Shown one piece after another: positions 48,910 to 58,481 of a stretch of 64,000 bases of DNA. The position numbers and the translations under genes were made by a program. Within the stretch, counting starts at the first letter, position 1. Each line of letters begins with the position of its first letter. The notes under the pieces are model-generated. The model did no database searches and was not told the DNA's origin. It saw only the letters and a program-made list of their open reading frames with translations. Origin of the DNA: Novipirellula herctigrandis (GTDB lineage Bacteria; Planctomycetota; Planctomycetia; Pirellulales; Pirellulaceae); assembly GCA_007859835.1 (NCBI GenBank), contig SJPJ01000001.1:5676107-5740106 (forward strand), in the 5' to 3' direction.

Positions 48910-49386
48910 ATGAGTGACACTCCAAACCCTTCCGAAAATCCTGCTGAAGAACCAAAGATCATCATCGACGATGATTGGAAAGAACAGGTCGCCAAAGAAA
49001 AAGAGGCAGCCGCAGCGAAAGGCAACGAGCCCGTTGAGCCCGTTGAGTCGGAACCAGCCGATGAGCCGGTAGCTGCGCCGGAAGAATTGTCTGCTGATAA
49101 AGATGCAGCTGCTGACGAAGCGTCTGGGGCTCAGGCTCCGCCACCGGCGTCGTTTGAAGTTCTTGTTTCGATGTTGTTTACGCAAGCGATGATGATGCTG
49201 GGCCAGATGCCGGACCCGGCCACTGGCAAAGCGAACATCAACAAACCGTTCGCCAAGCATTACATCGATACACTCGATATGTTGAGCGAAAAGACCAAGG
49301 GAAACCTGTCGGAAAACGAAGCGAAGATGCTTTCCGAGGCACTCCATGCAATGCGTATGATGTACGTGAACGTAAAGGCTTCCTAG
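48910..49386 (+). CDS. DUF1844 protein
   Basis: The 158-residue protein has an acidic low-complexity N-terminus (about 1-78, with EPVEPVES from a 9-bp duplication) and a C-terminal DUF1844 domain (about 80-158: FEVLVSMLFTQAMMMLGQM, then MLSEKTKGNLSENEAKMLSEAL). The family is small and of unknown function. Gene order behind pyrG suggests co-transcription. Confidence 0.85.
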   Translation: MSDTPNPSENPAEEPKIIIDDDWKEQVAKEKEAAAAKGNEPVEPVESEPADEPVAAPEELSADKDAAADEASGAQAPPPASFEVLVSMLFTQAMMMLGQMPDPATGKANINKPFAKHYIDTLDMLSEKTKGNLSENEAKMLSEALHAMRMMYVNVKAS

Positions 49387-49512
49387 GCGGTGTTCTAAAG
49401 AGAGCTAACCGCGCGAGGGATGCCCGCATCGGTTCGGTGGTTGTTTCCTCGGTCGTTTTGCCGAATGCAGTCGGATTCAAACCAAGTTTTGGGATGCGAT
49501 CGGTCTTTGGGG

Positions 49513-50493
49513 TCAACGATAGTAGTCGGCGACGGCTTGGATGATTTCGTCCAGGTCTTTCGTTGCTTCGTAACCGATTGCTTCGCGGATACGAGCCAGA
49601 TCAGGAACACGGCGGCGGATATCTTCAAACGATTCGTCGTATGCTGCAGCGTAGGTCTGGAATTCGATCTTGGAGTTCGAGCCGACCTGGGCGATCACCT
49701 TTTCAGCGAGTTGCAAAATTGAAATCGGCACATCGCTACCGATGTTGTAGACGCGGCCAGCGGCATGTGGATTTTCGACCAAATCCGTTACCGCTCGGAC
49801 CACATCATCAACGTGGGCAAAACAACGTACTTGATGCCCATCGTCGTGAACGATAAGCGGTTCATTTCGAAGTGCCGCGTCGACGAACCGCGGCAAAACC
49901 ATCCCGTATGCACCCGATTGCCGTGGGCCGACGACGTTAAAGAAACGTCCTACTACCGCTGGCAATCCCTTTTCTTTGTAAAATGCTAGAGCCAAGAACT
50001 CATCAATTGCTTTGGAAACGCCGTAGCTCCATCGTGGTTTGGTCGTCGCGCCAAAAACCAAATCGTCTTCTTCGGAGTAAGTATCTTTTGGGTTTTTCCC
50101 GTAGACTTCGCTTGTGCTTGCGATGAAACAGGGAATCCGTTCACCACGCTCGGCCCGTTCACCTAATCGATTGAGAATCAACTGCGTCGGATAAATATTC
50201 CGTTCAATTGTCTGGATGGGTTGCTTGGCGATCAAAGCGACGCCGACGGCGGCCGCCAGGTGGTAGACTCGATCCGCTCGGTCGACACAATCGTGAACCA
50301 AAACTTCGTCTTCGACCGTACCCTCAATATATTCAACGGCAGGGTTGTCGAGCAGATGTTCAATGTTCTCTTTTCGTCCTGTGGACAAGTCATCGACAAT
50401 CGTGACCCGAAAACCTTGCTGAAGCAGTTTTTCAGCTAAATGCGACCCAATAAAACCGGCTCCGCCTGTGATGAGACAATTTAGTGAGTCCAC
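49513..50493 (-). CDS. NAD-dependent sugar-nucleotide epimerase/dehydratase
   Basis: The 326-residue protein is an extended short-chain dehydrogenase. It has the NAD-binding motif GGAGFIGSHL near the N-terminus, the catalytic serine in STSEVYG and the tyrosine-lysine pair in YGVSK. It resembles UDP-glucose 4-epimerase or UDP-glucuronate decarboxylase-like enzymes. The exact nucleotide sugar cannot be resolved. It is transcribed alone and converges with DUF1844. Confidence 0.85.
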   Translation of the reverse strand: MDSLNCLITGGAGFIGSHLAEKLLQQGFRVTIVDDLSTGRKENIEHLLDNPAVEYIEGTVEDEVLVHDCVDRADRVYHLAAAVGVALIAKQPIQTIERNIYPTQLILNRLGERAERGERIPCFIASTSEVYGKNPKDTYSEEDDLVFGATTKPRWSYGVSKAIDEFLALAFYKEKGLPAVVGRFFNVVGPRQSGAYGMVLPRFVDAALRNEPLIVHDDGHQVRCFAHVDDVVRAVTDLVENPHAAGRVYNIGSDVPISILQLAEKVIAQVGSNSKIEFQTYAAAYDESFEDIRRRVPDLARIREAIGYEATKDLDEIIQAVADYYR

Positions 50494-50820
50494 CGTTGAT
50501 CCGTTTCGTGAAAAGAGAAATCGTTTGTTTTGCGAGTCACCGTACTACGTTTGACGGCAACCTTCTAACGTGAATGAAGGGGTTTCTTACCGATTGGTTA
50601 CGGACGTACCGACCATTCGGTTGACTGTAATGAACAGAAAAACTTCGCAAAATAAGAGGTTTGTTCTCAATACGGGTACTTTTCGCATCCTGCGGGCGGG
50701 CAGCGTGAAACTATCGTCCCTATCGACTGACCGCTAGAATTGGACGTTTACGGATTGACGATTTTTTCGTCAAAATAGGGCTTCAGCCTCAACGCTTTCT
50801 GTTTTCCAGGAGTTTTGCTC
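50494..50820. other. 327-bp divergent intergenic region
   Basis: The region lies upstream of both the epimerase and the large TPR gene. A hairpin, TTGACGA/TCGTCAA (50755-50773), lies 48 bp before the chosen TPR start. No other feature could be supported. Confidence 0.5.
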
Positions 50821-53800
50821 GTGTTTTCATCACAGGTCCTCTCCAACCTGTCTTCAACGTATCGCTATCGTTTCGGTCTCGTTTTCGCCATCCTCGCGAT
50901 CTTCGTGTCATCGCACGACGCGTTTGCAGAGGATGACCGAGAGTCCAGCGAAGAGGCGATAGCGGCTTATGCGGACGCGGCGAACTTCCAAACCAACGGG
51001 GTCCTCGCTTTAGCGATCGATGGTTGGAGGACGTTCCTGGAAAAGTATCCCGACGACCCGATGGCTTCCAATGCGGCTCACTATTTGGGCGTTTGCTTTA
51101 TGCAAAAGGAAGACCCCGATTACGTCGCTGCCTCCGATGCGTTTGGACGTGCAATTCAAGATGATAACTACGACCTTCGGGAAGAGAGTTTGGCCAACCA
51201 AGGTTGGTGCCTTTACTCAGTTGCGGGTGTCGCACCAAACCAAGACAAGAAACGGTTGCAGCAAACCATTGATGCATTTTCCATTCTTCGTAATGAGTTT
51301 CCGAAAAGCCAATTTCTTGACCGAGCATTGTTCTACAGTGGCGAAGCCGCATATGGTCTCGGCGATTCCGAGAGAGCGATCACGCTGTACGACAAAATGA
51401 TTTCACTATCCAATGCAAAAGAATCTCCGCTGCGATGTGATGCGCTCTACGCACGCGGAGTCGCCTATGAGCAATTGGATCAATTTGATAGTGCGGTCGC
51501 TTCGTTTCGCCAGCTTTTAAGCAATTGTGATAAGAGTGATTTGGTCACCGATGTCCATCTCCGTCTCGGCGACACATGGATCTTGAAGAAGCGATATGAC
51601 GATGCCATTGAGGCTTTCGACAAGGCGCTCGAGTCGACCGAGGACGAAGACGACCTTTCTTATGCGTTGTTCCGTCAAGCATACGCCTTGGCTCAAGCCC
51701 AACGACCCAAAGAAGCAGCCGAAAAGTACGAGCGTTTGTTGACCGTGTATCCCGATTCGACAAACGCAGCTGCTGCGATGTTGGCATCCGCGCAAACCAC
51801 CTACCGTAGCGGCGACATCGACGAGGCTGCGAAACGATTCGAAAGGGTGCTCAATCAAAAGAGTCCCGACGCGTCGACCGAAGCGGCTCATTGGCTCGCC
51901 CGAATCCACTTGAGCAAGAATGACCCTGAGTCGGCAAAGAACGTAGCAACGAAACATCTTAGCGCGGGAGCAACGGGCAAGTTTAAAGCTGAATTGCAAT
52001 TGGACTTGGCTGAAGCGTTATCGCTTGACCCCGCTATGATCAAAGAATCGTTCGACGTGTTCGAACAAGTGTACCGCGATGCACCGGACTCGCCAGTTGC
52101 TCCGCGAGCGTTGTACAACGCGGCTTTTTCGGCTCTGCAACTCAATCAACCTGAAACGGCGATCGAGTTGGCGTCGGAGTTTTTACAGCGGTTCGGGGAC
52201 GACATCCTTGCCCCAGACGTTCGCTTTGTTGCTGCTGAAAGTCAATTGGCAACCCAGAAATATGGCGAAGCTGCAACGGCCTATCTCGAACTGCTCAAGT
52301 CCGCTGATCCAAGTGATGCGTTGCAGCGTCCGTTGTGGACGCTACGCGCAGCCCTGGCACTGAACTATGCCGACCGAGCGGACGAGACAATTCAATTGCT
52401 ACGTCGGTCGGCCAACGAATTGCCAGAGAAAGGTCAGCGGGCCGAAGCTCAATTATTGCTTGGACAAGCCTACATGGCGATGGATAAACCGGTTGACGCG
52501 GCTAAAGCGTTTCGAGCGAGTTACGACTCGGACCCCAGTTGGCCGCGAGCCGAAGAGGCTTGGTTAATGTCCGGTCAAGCGTGGTTGATTTCGGGTGATC
52601 GAAATGCGGCCCAAGAGACATGGCAAGCGATTGTTGCAAAACTGCCCAATCAACGAATGGCAGATCAGGCGAGATACAAATTGGCACAATTGGCCACTGG
52701 GCAAAACGATTCTGGCAACGCACTTTTGTTATACGATCAAATTGTGGCCTCCAAAGCAGACCCGGGTTTGATGCCGTATGCACTTTACAGTCGCGCCCGA
52801 TTGTTGATGGAAACGTCTGAGTACGACGAAGCCTTTCAGTCTCTGAATACGTTATTGAAAGAATACTCCGACCATCCAATTTATAGTGAAGGTCTACTTG
52901 CACGAGGAATGTGCAGACGCAACCTTGAAAAACTCGACGCGGCTCGAAAGGACTTGGAGGGTTACCTCGCGTTCAACCCCCAAGGCATTGAACTTGGCCA
53001 TGTGCTTTATGAATTGGCCTTGATCGACCAAAAGGAAGACAAGCCAGATAAGGCTGCCGAGCGACTTGAGCAACTTGTTAAGGAAGTTCCTGACTATCCT
53101 GCAATTGACAAGGTGTTGTACGAATTGGGATGGTCACAACGAGAATCGAATGACCAAGAAACCGCCGTGAAAACGTTCACGAAATTGATCGGTCAATCAT
53201 CCGACAAGACGCTCACCAGTGAAGCGGCCTACTACGTTGGCCAAAGTTTTTACGAGTCGAAGGATTGGAAGAAAGCGGCTGAGTACTTTTCCATGGCGGC
53301 AGAGCAAACGGGCGAAGACGAGTTGTCCGAAAAGTCGCTCTATCGCCTAGGGTGGTCACAATTCAAAGCCGCTGATTATTCGAAGTCAAAGGAAGCGTTT
53401 CAAAAGCAAGCCGACAAACACCGCGACGGGCGGTTGACGCTTGACGCGTTGATGATGGTCGGTGAGTGTTCATTCAACCAATCCAAGTATGAAGACGCGA
53501 TCAAGGCTTACTCGGTTGCCAGGCAACGTATCAAGGAAAAAAACGAGAATTCCACAACACTTCGTGATTCTGCTGACCGCCAAGCCCGTGAATTGGTGCT
53601 ACTGCACGGTGGGCAAAGTGCGGCTCAATTGAAGAAATGGGACGAAGCGATTGGGTGGTACGATGAACTGAGAGAGCGTTTTCCGTCGACGGCTTACATG
53701 GCTCAAGTCTTCTACGAAACGGGTTTCGCGTATCAACAGGCTGAAAACCCCGATAAGGCTCTACAGATGTACGGTGAGGTGGCGGATCACTTTCGGAACG

Positions 53801-54126
53801 AAGTCGCCGCAAGGGCGCGTTTCATGATGGGCGAAATACACTTTGCCAATCAGCGTTTCGATTTGGCTATCCCTGAATTTCAGCGAGTTATGTATGGATT
53901 TGGCGCGGAAAACGCCCCCGATTCAATCAAAAATTGGCAAGCCAAGAGTGGCTTCGAAGCCGGTCGATGTAGCGAACTGCTTTTGCAGCGTGCGAACAGC
54001 CCCGCATCGAAAAAGAAAGCGCGTGATTATGTCAATAATTTCTTTCAATATGTCATCACAAAACATCCCAAGCATGAGCTTGCAGAAAAGTCACAAGCTC
54101 GCATCGAGGCGTTGACAAAACAGTGA
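50821..54126 (+). CDS. Secreted TPR protein, first gene of the ExbB/ExbD operon
   Basis: The 1101-residue protein has a signal peptide (SSTYRYRFGLVFAILAIFVSS, cleavage near AFAED) and then a nearly continuous array of TPR helices (about 45-1090), many of the type AxxxYxxxLxxxP. The GTG at 50821 is chosen because AGGAG lies eight bases upstream; a TTG six bases earlier is too close to that site. Such proteins often act in the periplasm with TolQ/R-type complexes (compare YbgF/CpoB). The stop overlaps the ExbB start (GTGA). Confidence 0.85.
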   Translation: MFSSQVLSNLSSTYRYRFGLVFAILAIFVSSHDAFAEDDRESSEEAIAAYADAANFQTNGVLALAIDGWRTFLEKYPDDPMASNAAHYLGVCFMQKEDPDYVAASDAFGRAIQDDNYDLREESLANQGWCLYSVAGVAPNQDKKRLQQTIDAFSILRNEFPKSQFLDRALFYSGEAAYGLGDSERAITLYDKMISLSNAKESPLRCDALYARGVAYEQLDQFDSAVASFRQLLSNCDKSDLVTDVHLRLGDTWILKKRYDDAIEAFDKALESTEDEDDLSYALFRQAYALAQAQRPKEAAEKYERLLTVYPDSTNAAAAMLASAQTTYRSGDIDEAAKRFERVLNQKSPDASTEAAHWLARIHLSKNDPESAKNVATKHLSAGATGKFKAELQLDLAEALSLDPAMIKESFDVFEQVYRDAPDSPVAPRALYNAAFSALQLNQPETAIELASEFLQRFGDDILAPDVRFVAAESQLATQKYGEAATAYLELLKSADPSDALQRPLWTLRAALALNYADRADETIQLLRRSANELPEKGQRAEAQLLLGQAYMAMDKPVDAAKAFRASYDSDPSWPRAEEAWLMSGQAWLISGDRNAAQETWQAIVAKLPNQRMADQARYKLAQLATGQNDSGNALLLYDQIVASKADPGLMPYALYSRARLLMETSEYDEAFQSLNTLLKEYSDHPIYSEGLLARGMCRRNLEKLDAARKDLEGYLAFNPQGIELGHVLYELALIDQKEDKPDKAAERLEQLVKEVPDYPAIDKVLYELGWSQRESNDQETAVKTFTKLIGQSSDKTLTSEAAYYVGQSFYESKDWKKAAEYFSMAAEQTGEDELSEKSLYRLGWSQFKAADYSKSKEAFQKQADKHRDGRLTLDALMMVGECSFNQSKYEDAIKAYSVARQRIKEKNENSTTLRDSADRQARELVLLHGGQSAAQLKKWDEAIGWYDELRERFPSTAYMAQVFYETGFAYQQAENPDKALQMYGEVADHFRNEVAARARFMMGEIHFANQRFDLAIPEFQRVMYGFGAENAPDSIKNWQAKSGFEAGRCSELLLQRANSPASKKKARDYVNNFFQYVITKHPKHELAEKSQARIEALTKQ

Positions 54127-55094
54127 GTGTTACAAATCGTAAATTGGCCGCTGCCAGTGTGATATTTGCAGCGTTGCTACTAAGCGTCTCCGCTTTATCC
54201 GCTCAGGATACCGGCGACGTTCCTATTAACGCCTCCGATATTCAATCGATCATCGCCGATGGTGAGAATGAGGGCCAAGGCGAAGCCGTCGGTATTCCCG
54301 CGGACGAGTCGATGCATATCGATTTGTTGTCGCTCATCGGTCGGGGCGGTCGATTCATGATCCCGATTGGGGTGATGAGTTTGCTCGTTGTTGCGCTGGC
54401 GACCGAGCGAATCGTCTCTCTTCGCCAAAAGAAAGTCATTCCTTTGGCATTTGTCGAAGAAATGGAAGACATCACAGAGATGGGGAGCCGGTTCGATCCA
54501 AGCGTCGCGTTTCGTGCTTGCGAGGAGTTTCCGTCACCCGGCGCACGTGTGGTGCGTGGCATGTTGCTTCGGACGGGACAACCGATTGGTGAAATTGAAA
54601 ATGCCGCCGTTGAAATGATCCAGCGTGAGGCTGATAAGCAATCCGCACCGATTCGCTGGTTACACTTGGCCGCCGCAGCAACGCCGTTGATGGGGCTGCT
54701 TGGAACCGTTTGGGGCATGATCGTTGCCTTCCATGAATCCACGACGTTGACGGCCGATCGCAGTCGTAGCGAACAACTTTCCGAAGGAATCTATACGGCG
54801 TTGGTCACGACGTTGGCTGGTTTGATTGTTGCGATTCCAGCTGCGATATTGGCGCAATATTTGGAAAACCGGTTGGCAAAATTGTTTCACAAAATCGAAG
54901 AACTTGCCTTCGAGTTGGCGCCGCGGATGGTCCCCTTTGTCGGTCGGCGACGTTTGGATGCAAATGGCAATGGGCACGCCATGGATTTCCCCGCCAGCGA
55001 TGGAGAAACGCCATCGAAGCTACCCATTCAACCGCCACCTCCTCAGCCACCTCCGGTTTCAAACAAGAGCCGTAGCGGCGAAAAGAGGTCTTAG
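54123..55094 (+). CDS. ExbB/TolQ/MotA-type proton channel with signal-peptide leader
   Basis: The 323-residue protein has a signal-like N-terminus (LAAASVIFAALLLSVSALSAQD), a short extracytoplasmic segment and the three membrane helices of the MotA/TolQ/ExbB family, starting near residue 75 (RFMIPIGVMSLLVVALATERI), 175 (WLHLAAAATPLMGLLGTVWG) and 210 (GIYTALVTTLAGLIVAIPA). The C-terminus is proline rich. It converts proton flow to work on outer-membrane partners. The 4-bp overlap with the TPR gene and 3-bp spacing to ExbD show a tight operon. Confidence 0.9.
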   Translation: MSVTNRKLAAASVIFAALLLSVSALSAQDTGDVPINASDIQSIIADGENEGQGEAVGIPADESMHIDLLSLIGRGGRFMIPIGVMSLLVVALATERIVSLRQKKVIPLAFVEEMEDITEMGSRFDPSVAFRACEEFPSPGARVVRGMLLRTGQPIGEIENAAVEMIQREADKQSAPIRWLHLAAAATPLMGLLGTVWGMIVAFHESTTLTADRSRSEQLSEGIYTALVTTLAGLIVAIPAAILAQYLENRLAKLFHKIEELAFELAPRMVPFVGRRRLDANGNGHAMDFPASDGETPSKLPIQPPPPQPPPVSNKSRSGEKRS

Positions 55095-55097
55095 CCG

Positions 55098-55520
55098 ATG
55101 GCTGTTGAAATCAAACGTTCCGCAGTCGCTGGGACCCTTAGCTTGACACCTCTAATTGATGTCGTGTTTTTGCTGTTGATCTTTTTTCTGGTGACAAGCG
55201 AGTTTGAGGAACAGGAGCGGCGATTGAAGATCCAATTGCCGACGGCGACGAGTGCCGTTCCGATGACGGGTAAACCTCGCGAAGTCGTGGTCGATATCGA
55301 TGCCCAAGGGAACACGTATCTCGGCGGACAGTTGACTTCCCTTGACGAACTGCGAACCTTGTTAGAGTCCGCCGTGGCAAGTAATCCAACGAACCAAACC
55401 GTGGTGATTCGCGCCGATCAAGCTACCTCGTTTCAACCGGTCGTGAGTGTCATGGACGTATGTAATCATACAGGGGTTAGCGACTATTCGGTGACCACCA
55501 CCGAAGGCCCCGAAAACTGA
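55098..55520 (+). CDS. ExbD/TolR-type protein
   Basis: The 140-residue protein has one membrane helix with the key aspartate in LTPLIDVVFLLLIFFLV (about residues 16-33) and a periplasmic domain (GQLTSLDELRTLLESAV, then VVIRADQATSF). It pairs with ExbB to form the proton-driven motor. Its last residues (PEN-stop) are copied by a downstream 17-bp tandem repeat. Confidence 0.93.
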   Translation: MAVEIKRSAVAGTLSLTPLIDVVFLLLIFFLVTSEFEEQERRLKIQLPTATSAVPMTGKPREVVVDIDAQGNTYLGGQLTSLDELRTLLESAVASNPTNQTVVIRADQATSFQPVVSVMDVCNHTGVSDYSVTTTEGPEN

Positions 55521-55589
55521 TCGAACCCGAAAACTGATCGAACCCGAAAACTGATCGAACCCGAAAACTGATCGAACCCGAAAACTGAT
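55509..55589. repeat. 17-bp tandem repeat, four copies plus partial, over the ExbD stop
   Basis: Exact copies of CCCGAAAACTGATCGAA begin at 55509, 55526, 55543 and 55560, with a partial copy at 55577. The first copy contains the last codons and TGA of the exbD-like gene, so each copy carries an in-line stop. The 17-bp unit could not be tolerated inside a gene. Confidence 0.93.
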
Positions 55590-55709
55590 GTAAGCCGCCC
55601 AAACCGTGGCGGGATTCGCAGAGAGTGCCCTGAATCAAACGCCCCTGATCGAATGGAAGTGTCCTGACCTAATGGAAGTGTCAGCGTCTTCCACTACCTT
55701 CGGATTTTA

Positions 55710-58481
55710 TTGACCCCTTTGAATCGCCATTCATCAACACCGAGAAACGTCAGCGATAGCCCCGTTTCATCACGACCGCCGGGTTCAAAAGATCCGATGT
55801 GGCCTTTGGATGTTTGGCTAGCCGGATTGTCCGGTTTGGTTTTGTACTTGATCGTCACCCGGCTTCGTTTTGACGATCCTCGTTGGCTCTACAACGGTTG
55901 GACGTACGCGGTGGCGGTTCCTTTGGCCGCCTTGGCTTTGTCGTTGGCACTGCGGGGGATGGTTTCGCAGTTCATCAAAAAGTCGATCCAAATTGGTTTT
56001 TTGTTTAGCGTATTCATTCATCTACTGCTCCTTGTGTTGGCGGTAAATGTGGTTGTTTTTAGTCAGTTCTTTCCCGAGGCATTCACAGGGGTCAAGCCCG
56101 AACGCTCGCCGATTCGCAAGACGGTTCCTGAGTATTTGTTTCAGACACCAAAGGAAACGGCTGCGACACCCGATTGGTCCAAACCGGTAGAAGCCGAAAC
56201 GACTTCACGGGTGATCCCCGAGGAAATTCGTCAACTACCTCCGGTTGAACATTCGGCTCCTGAACTCGAAATGCCTCGGCCACCGGAACCCGATGATCGG
56301 CCGATGCAAAAGTTTTTGATGAAGCGTCAGAAACCGGAACTTGCCGAACCGCAACCCGCCGATTCGCCTGCCCAGTTATCTCGACGTGAACTTTCAAGCG
56401 ACAAACAGACCGCCCCGGAAACATCCGAGCCAAGCGTTCCCAAGCTTGATGTCGCGCCGTCTGAGGAAGCGGAAGCGGAGGCACCGGAGCAGCGAGTGGC
56501 ACGTCAATCACGAAGCGAAACCAAATCAAACGCCCCATTGCCTCTGCTCGCTCCGGCCCCTACTGCGGAGCCATCCAAACCCGTCGCCTCGCCGATTCGA
56601 AGTCGGTCTCAAGAGATGCCGACGGTTGGCGAACTGGGGCTGTCGAATCGTCGTCGTTCGCGATCGCAGAGCCCATCGATCGAGCCAGCCGGCGCCAGCC
56701 CTGCGCCACAAACGGTTGCAATCGCAAGAATTGACGAGACCGCCGAACAAATGCTTTCGCCAGTGGAGGTCACGCTGGAACGACGCGGCAATGCCAAGGG
56801 AGCACAATTGTCAGCGTCGGAGAGCTCCGATGGCATGAGTGCTCCGAGTGAAGAATCGGTCCCGTCGAGTTCCGGCGAATTTCGTCGCCGTGACCTATCC
56901 GCTATGGCAGGTATGCCGGATGTCCAAGCAGGTAATTCGCCTCAGTCGCGACCAGCGATTACCGCACAAACAAGCCGGAGTGAATTTAAACCCGCTGGCG
57001 TGCCAACACTTTCGACGAAGATCATGTCGCAAGCCTCGGCGGACGATTCCTCGTTACCCGATACGATGAATGATCGCTCGGATTTTGGCGAATCAATCGC
57101 TCAACGACGACGTGAATCCGCTAACAGTATCGCGCCGCGGGTTGCTTCGGAGACCACGCTCGGACCAAGTCTTGACGTGATCGCTCGCGAGTCGATTGCG
57201 GGATTGGCGGATCGGCCCGATGCGTTTGCAGGTGTGATTCCAACGACCGATTTGCCAGAAGTCGGCGCGCTGGAAATCACCCATCAACCACGTGAACGTC
57301 GTGATGTTGGCGGACCCGTGACGCCGGCAGGAACGAAAATCGCCGCCGTGGAATCGTTCAGTCGCCGCGTCATGCGGACCCAAGGTGGTGCGGCTCCCAC
57401 ACCCGCTGGGCTTGTCGGTCCGGCAACCGAAGAAGCGATCGAATTAGGGTTAGCGTATCTTGCGGATACGCAAAACGAAGATGGCAGTTGGTCGCTCAGT
57501 GGACACGGCGAAGATGTCTTGCTTCGAAGCGATACTGCGGCGACCGGACTATGCTTATTGGCGTTTCAAGGTGCCGGGTACACCCATCGTCAACACCAAT
57601 ATGCTGATACTGTAAGCCGCGGTTTGCAGTTCTTGCTCGATAACCAAGAAACCAATGGTGACTTGTATCGACGCGAAGACCAATTTAGTAATCAAAACGT
57701 AGCATTTTACAGTCACGGAATTTCCGCATTGGCCCTCTGTGAGGCGTACGGGATGACGCAAGATGATGAGCTAAAACAGGCGGCTCAGTTGTCACTCGAC
57801 TACATCGGTAAGACGCAAAATGTGCGGCTAGGCGGATGGCGTTACGTGGCGCAAATTAGTAGCGACACGAGCGTCTCGGGGTGGATGATGATGGCGCTCA
57901 AAAGCGGTGAGTTGTCGGGACTCGAAGTCCCCGATAAGGCCTATGAAGGTATCGACCGTTGGCTTGACTATGCCCAACAAAATTCGGCCCAAGCCGATCG
58001 TTACCGGTACGATCCATTTGCCCCAAACACACAGACGCAGCGCCATGGAAAAGAAGTGACACCGACAATGACCGCGGTGGGTATTTTGATGCGAATGTAC
58101 TCGGGATGGCGGCGTGACCGTGACTCATTGAAGTCCGCAGCCAGCTATTTGCTTGAACATCCGCCGACCATGGGCCAACCCGCGAATCGACGTGCGGACG
58201 TGCGATTGTCAAAGCGAGACGCATATTATTGGTACTATGCGACGCAGGTGATGTTCCACATGGGAGGAAAATATTGGGAAGGATGGAATAAGTATCTCAA
58301 TCCAGTGTTGCTTGGTAGCCAAGTCAAGGATGGGCCCAAGGCAGGTAGTTGGGATCCCGTGTACCCTGTCGAGGATCGCTGGAGTCCGCACGGAGGAAGG
58401 CTTTATGTGACAACAATGAATTTATTGAATCTTGAAGTCTACTATCGTCACTTGCCGATTTACGATGAAGTCGGCCAATAG
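55710..58481 (+). CDS. Membrane-anchored protein with Pro-rich linker and terpene-cyclase-like toroid
   Basis: The 923-residue protein has three N-terminal membrane helices (about 32-50, 58-80 and 93-118), a long disordered Pro/Ser/Glu-rich linker (about 120-570) and an alpha/alpha-toroid C-terminus (about 575-905) with QW-like motifs (TQNEDGSWSL, RLGGWRYV). The toroid resembles prenyltransferase/squalene-cyclase repeats. Cyclase acid residues are not evident, so a binding role is likelier. The start is uncertain: TTG at 55710 lacks a good site, and ATG at 55797 (MWPLDVW) is an alternative. It follows ExbD after the repeat array. Confidence 0.78.
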   Translation: MTPLNRHSSTPRNVSDSPVSSRPPGSKDPMWPLDVWLAGLSGLVLYLIVTRLRFDDPRWLYNGWTYAVAVPLAALALSLALRGMVSQFIKKSIQIGFLFSVFIHLLLLVLAVNVVVFSQFFPEAFTGVKPERSPIRKTVPEYLFQTPKETAATPDWSKPVEAETTSRVIPEEIRQLPPVEHSAPELEMPRPPEPDDRPMQKFLMKRQKPELAEPQPADSPAQLSRRELSSDKQTAPETSEPSVPKLDVAPSEEAEAEAPEQRVARQSRSETKSNAPLPLLAPAPTAEPSKPVASPIRSRSQEMPTVGELGLSNRRRSRSQSPSIEPAGASPAPQTVAIARIDETAEQMLSPVEVTLERRGNAKGAQLSASESSDGMSAPSEESVPSSSGEFRRRDLSAMAGMPDVQAGNSPQSRPAITAQTSRSEFKPAGVPTLSTKIMSQASADDSSLPDTMNDRSDFGESIAQRRRESANSIAPRVASETTLGPSLDVIARESIAGLADRPDAFAGVIPTTDLPEVGALEITHQPRERRDVGGPVTPAGTKIAAVESFSRRVMRTQGGAAPTPAGLVGPATEEAIELGLAYLADTQNEDGSWSLSGHGEDVLLRSDTAATGLCLLAFQGAGYTHRQHQYADTVSRGLQFLLDNQETNGDLYRREDQFSNQNVAFYSHGISALALCEAYGMTQDDELKQAAQLSLDYIGKTQNVRLGGWRYVAQISSDTSVSGWMMMALKSGELSGLEVPDKAYEGIDRWLDYAQQNSAQADRYRYDPFAPNTQTQRHGKEVTPTMTAVGILMRMYSGWRRDRDSLKSAASYLLEHPPTMGQPANRRADVRLSKRDAYYWYYATQVMFHMGGKYWEGWNKYLNPVLLGSQVKDGPKAGSWDPVYPVEDRWSPHGGRLYVTTMNLLNLEVYYRHLPIYDEVGQ

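Noticed and set aside
55509..55589. CRISPR-like array
   Set aside because: The copies are directly adjacent with no unique spacers, so it is a tandem repeat and not a CRISPR.
55710..58481. Squalene-hopene cyclase activity
   Set aside because: The fold motifs are present, but the DxDD catalytic motif is not seen, so I describe only a toroid-like domain.
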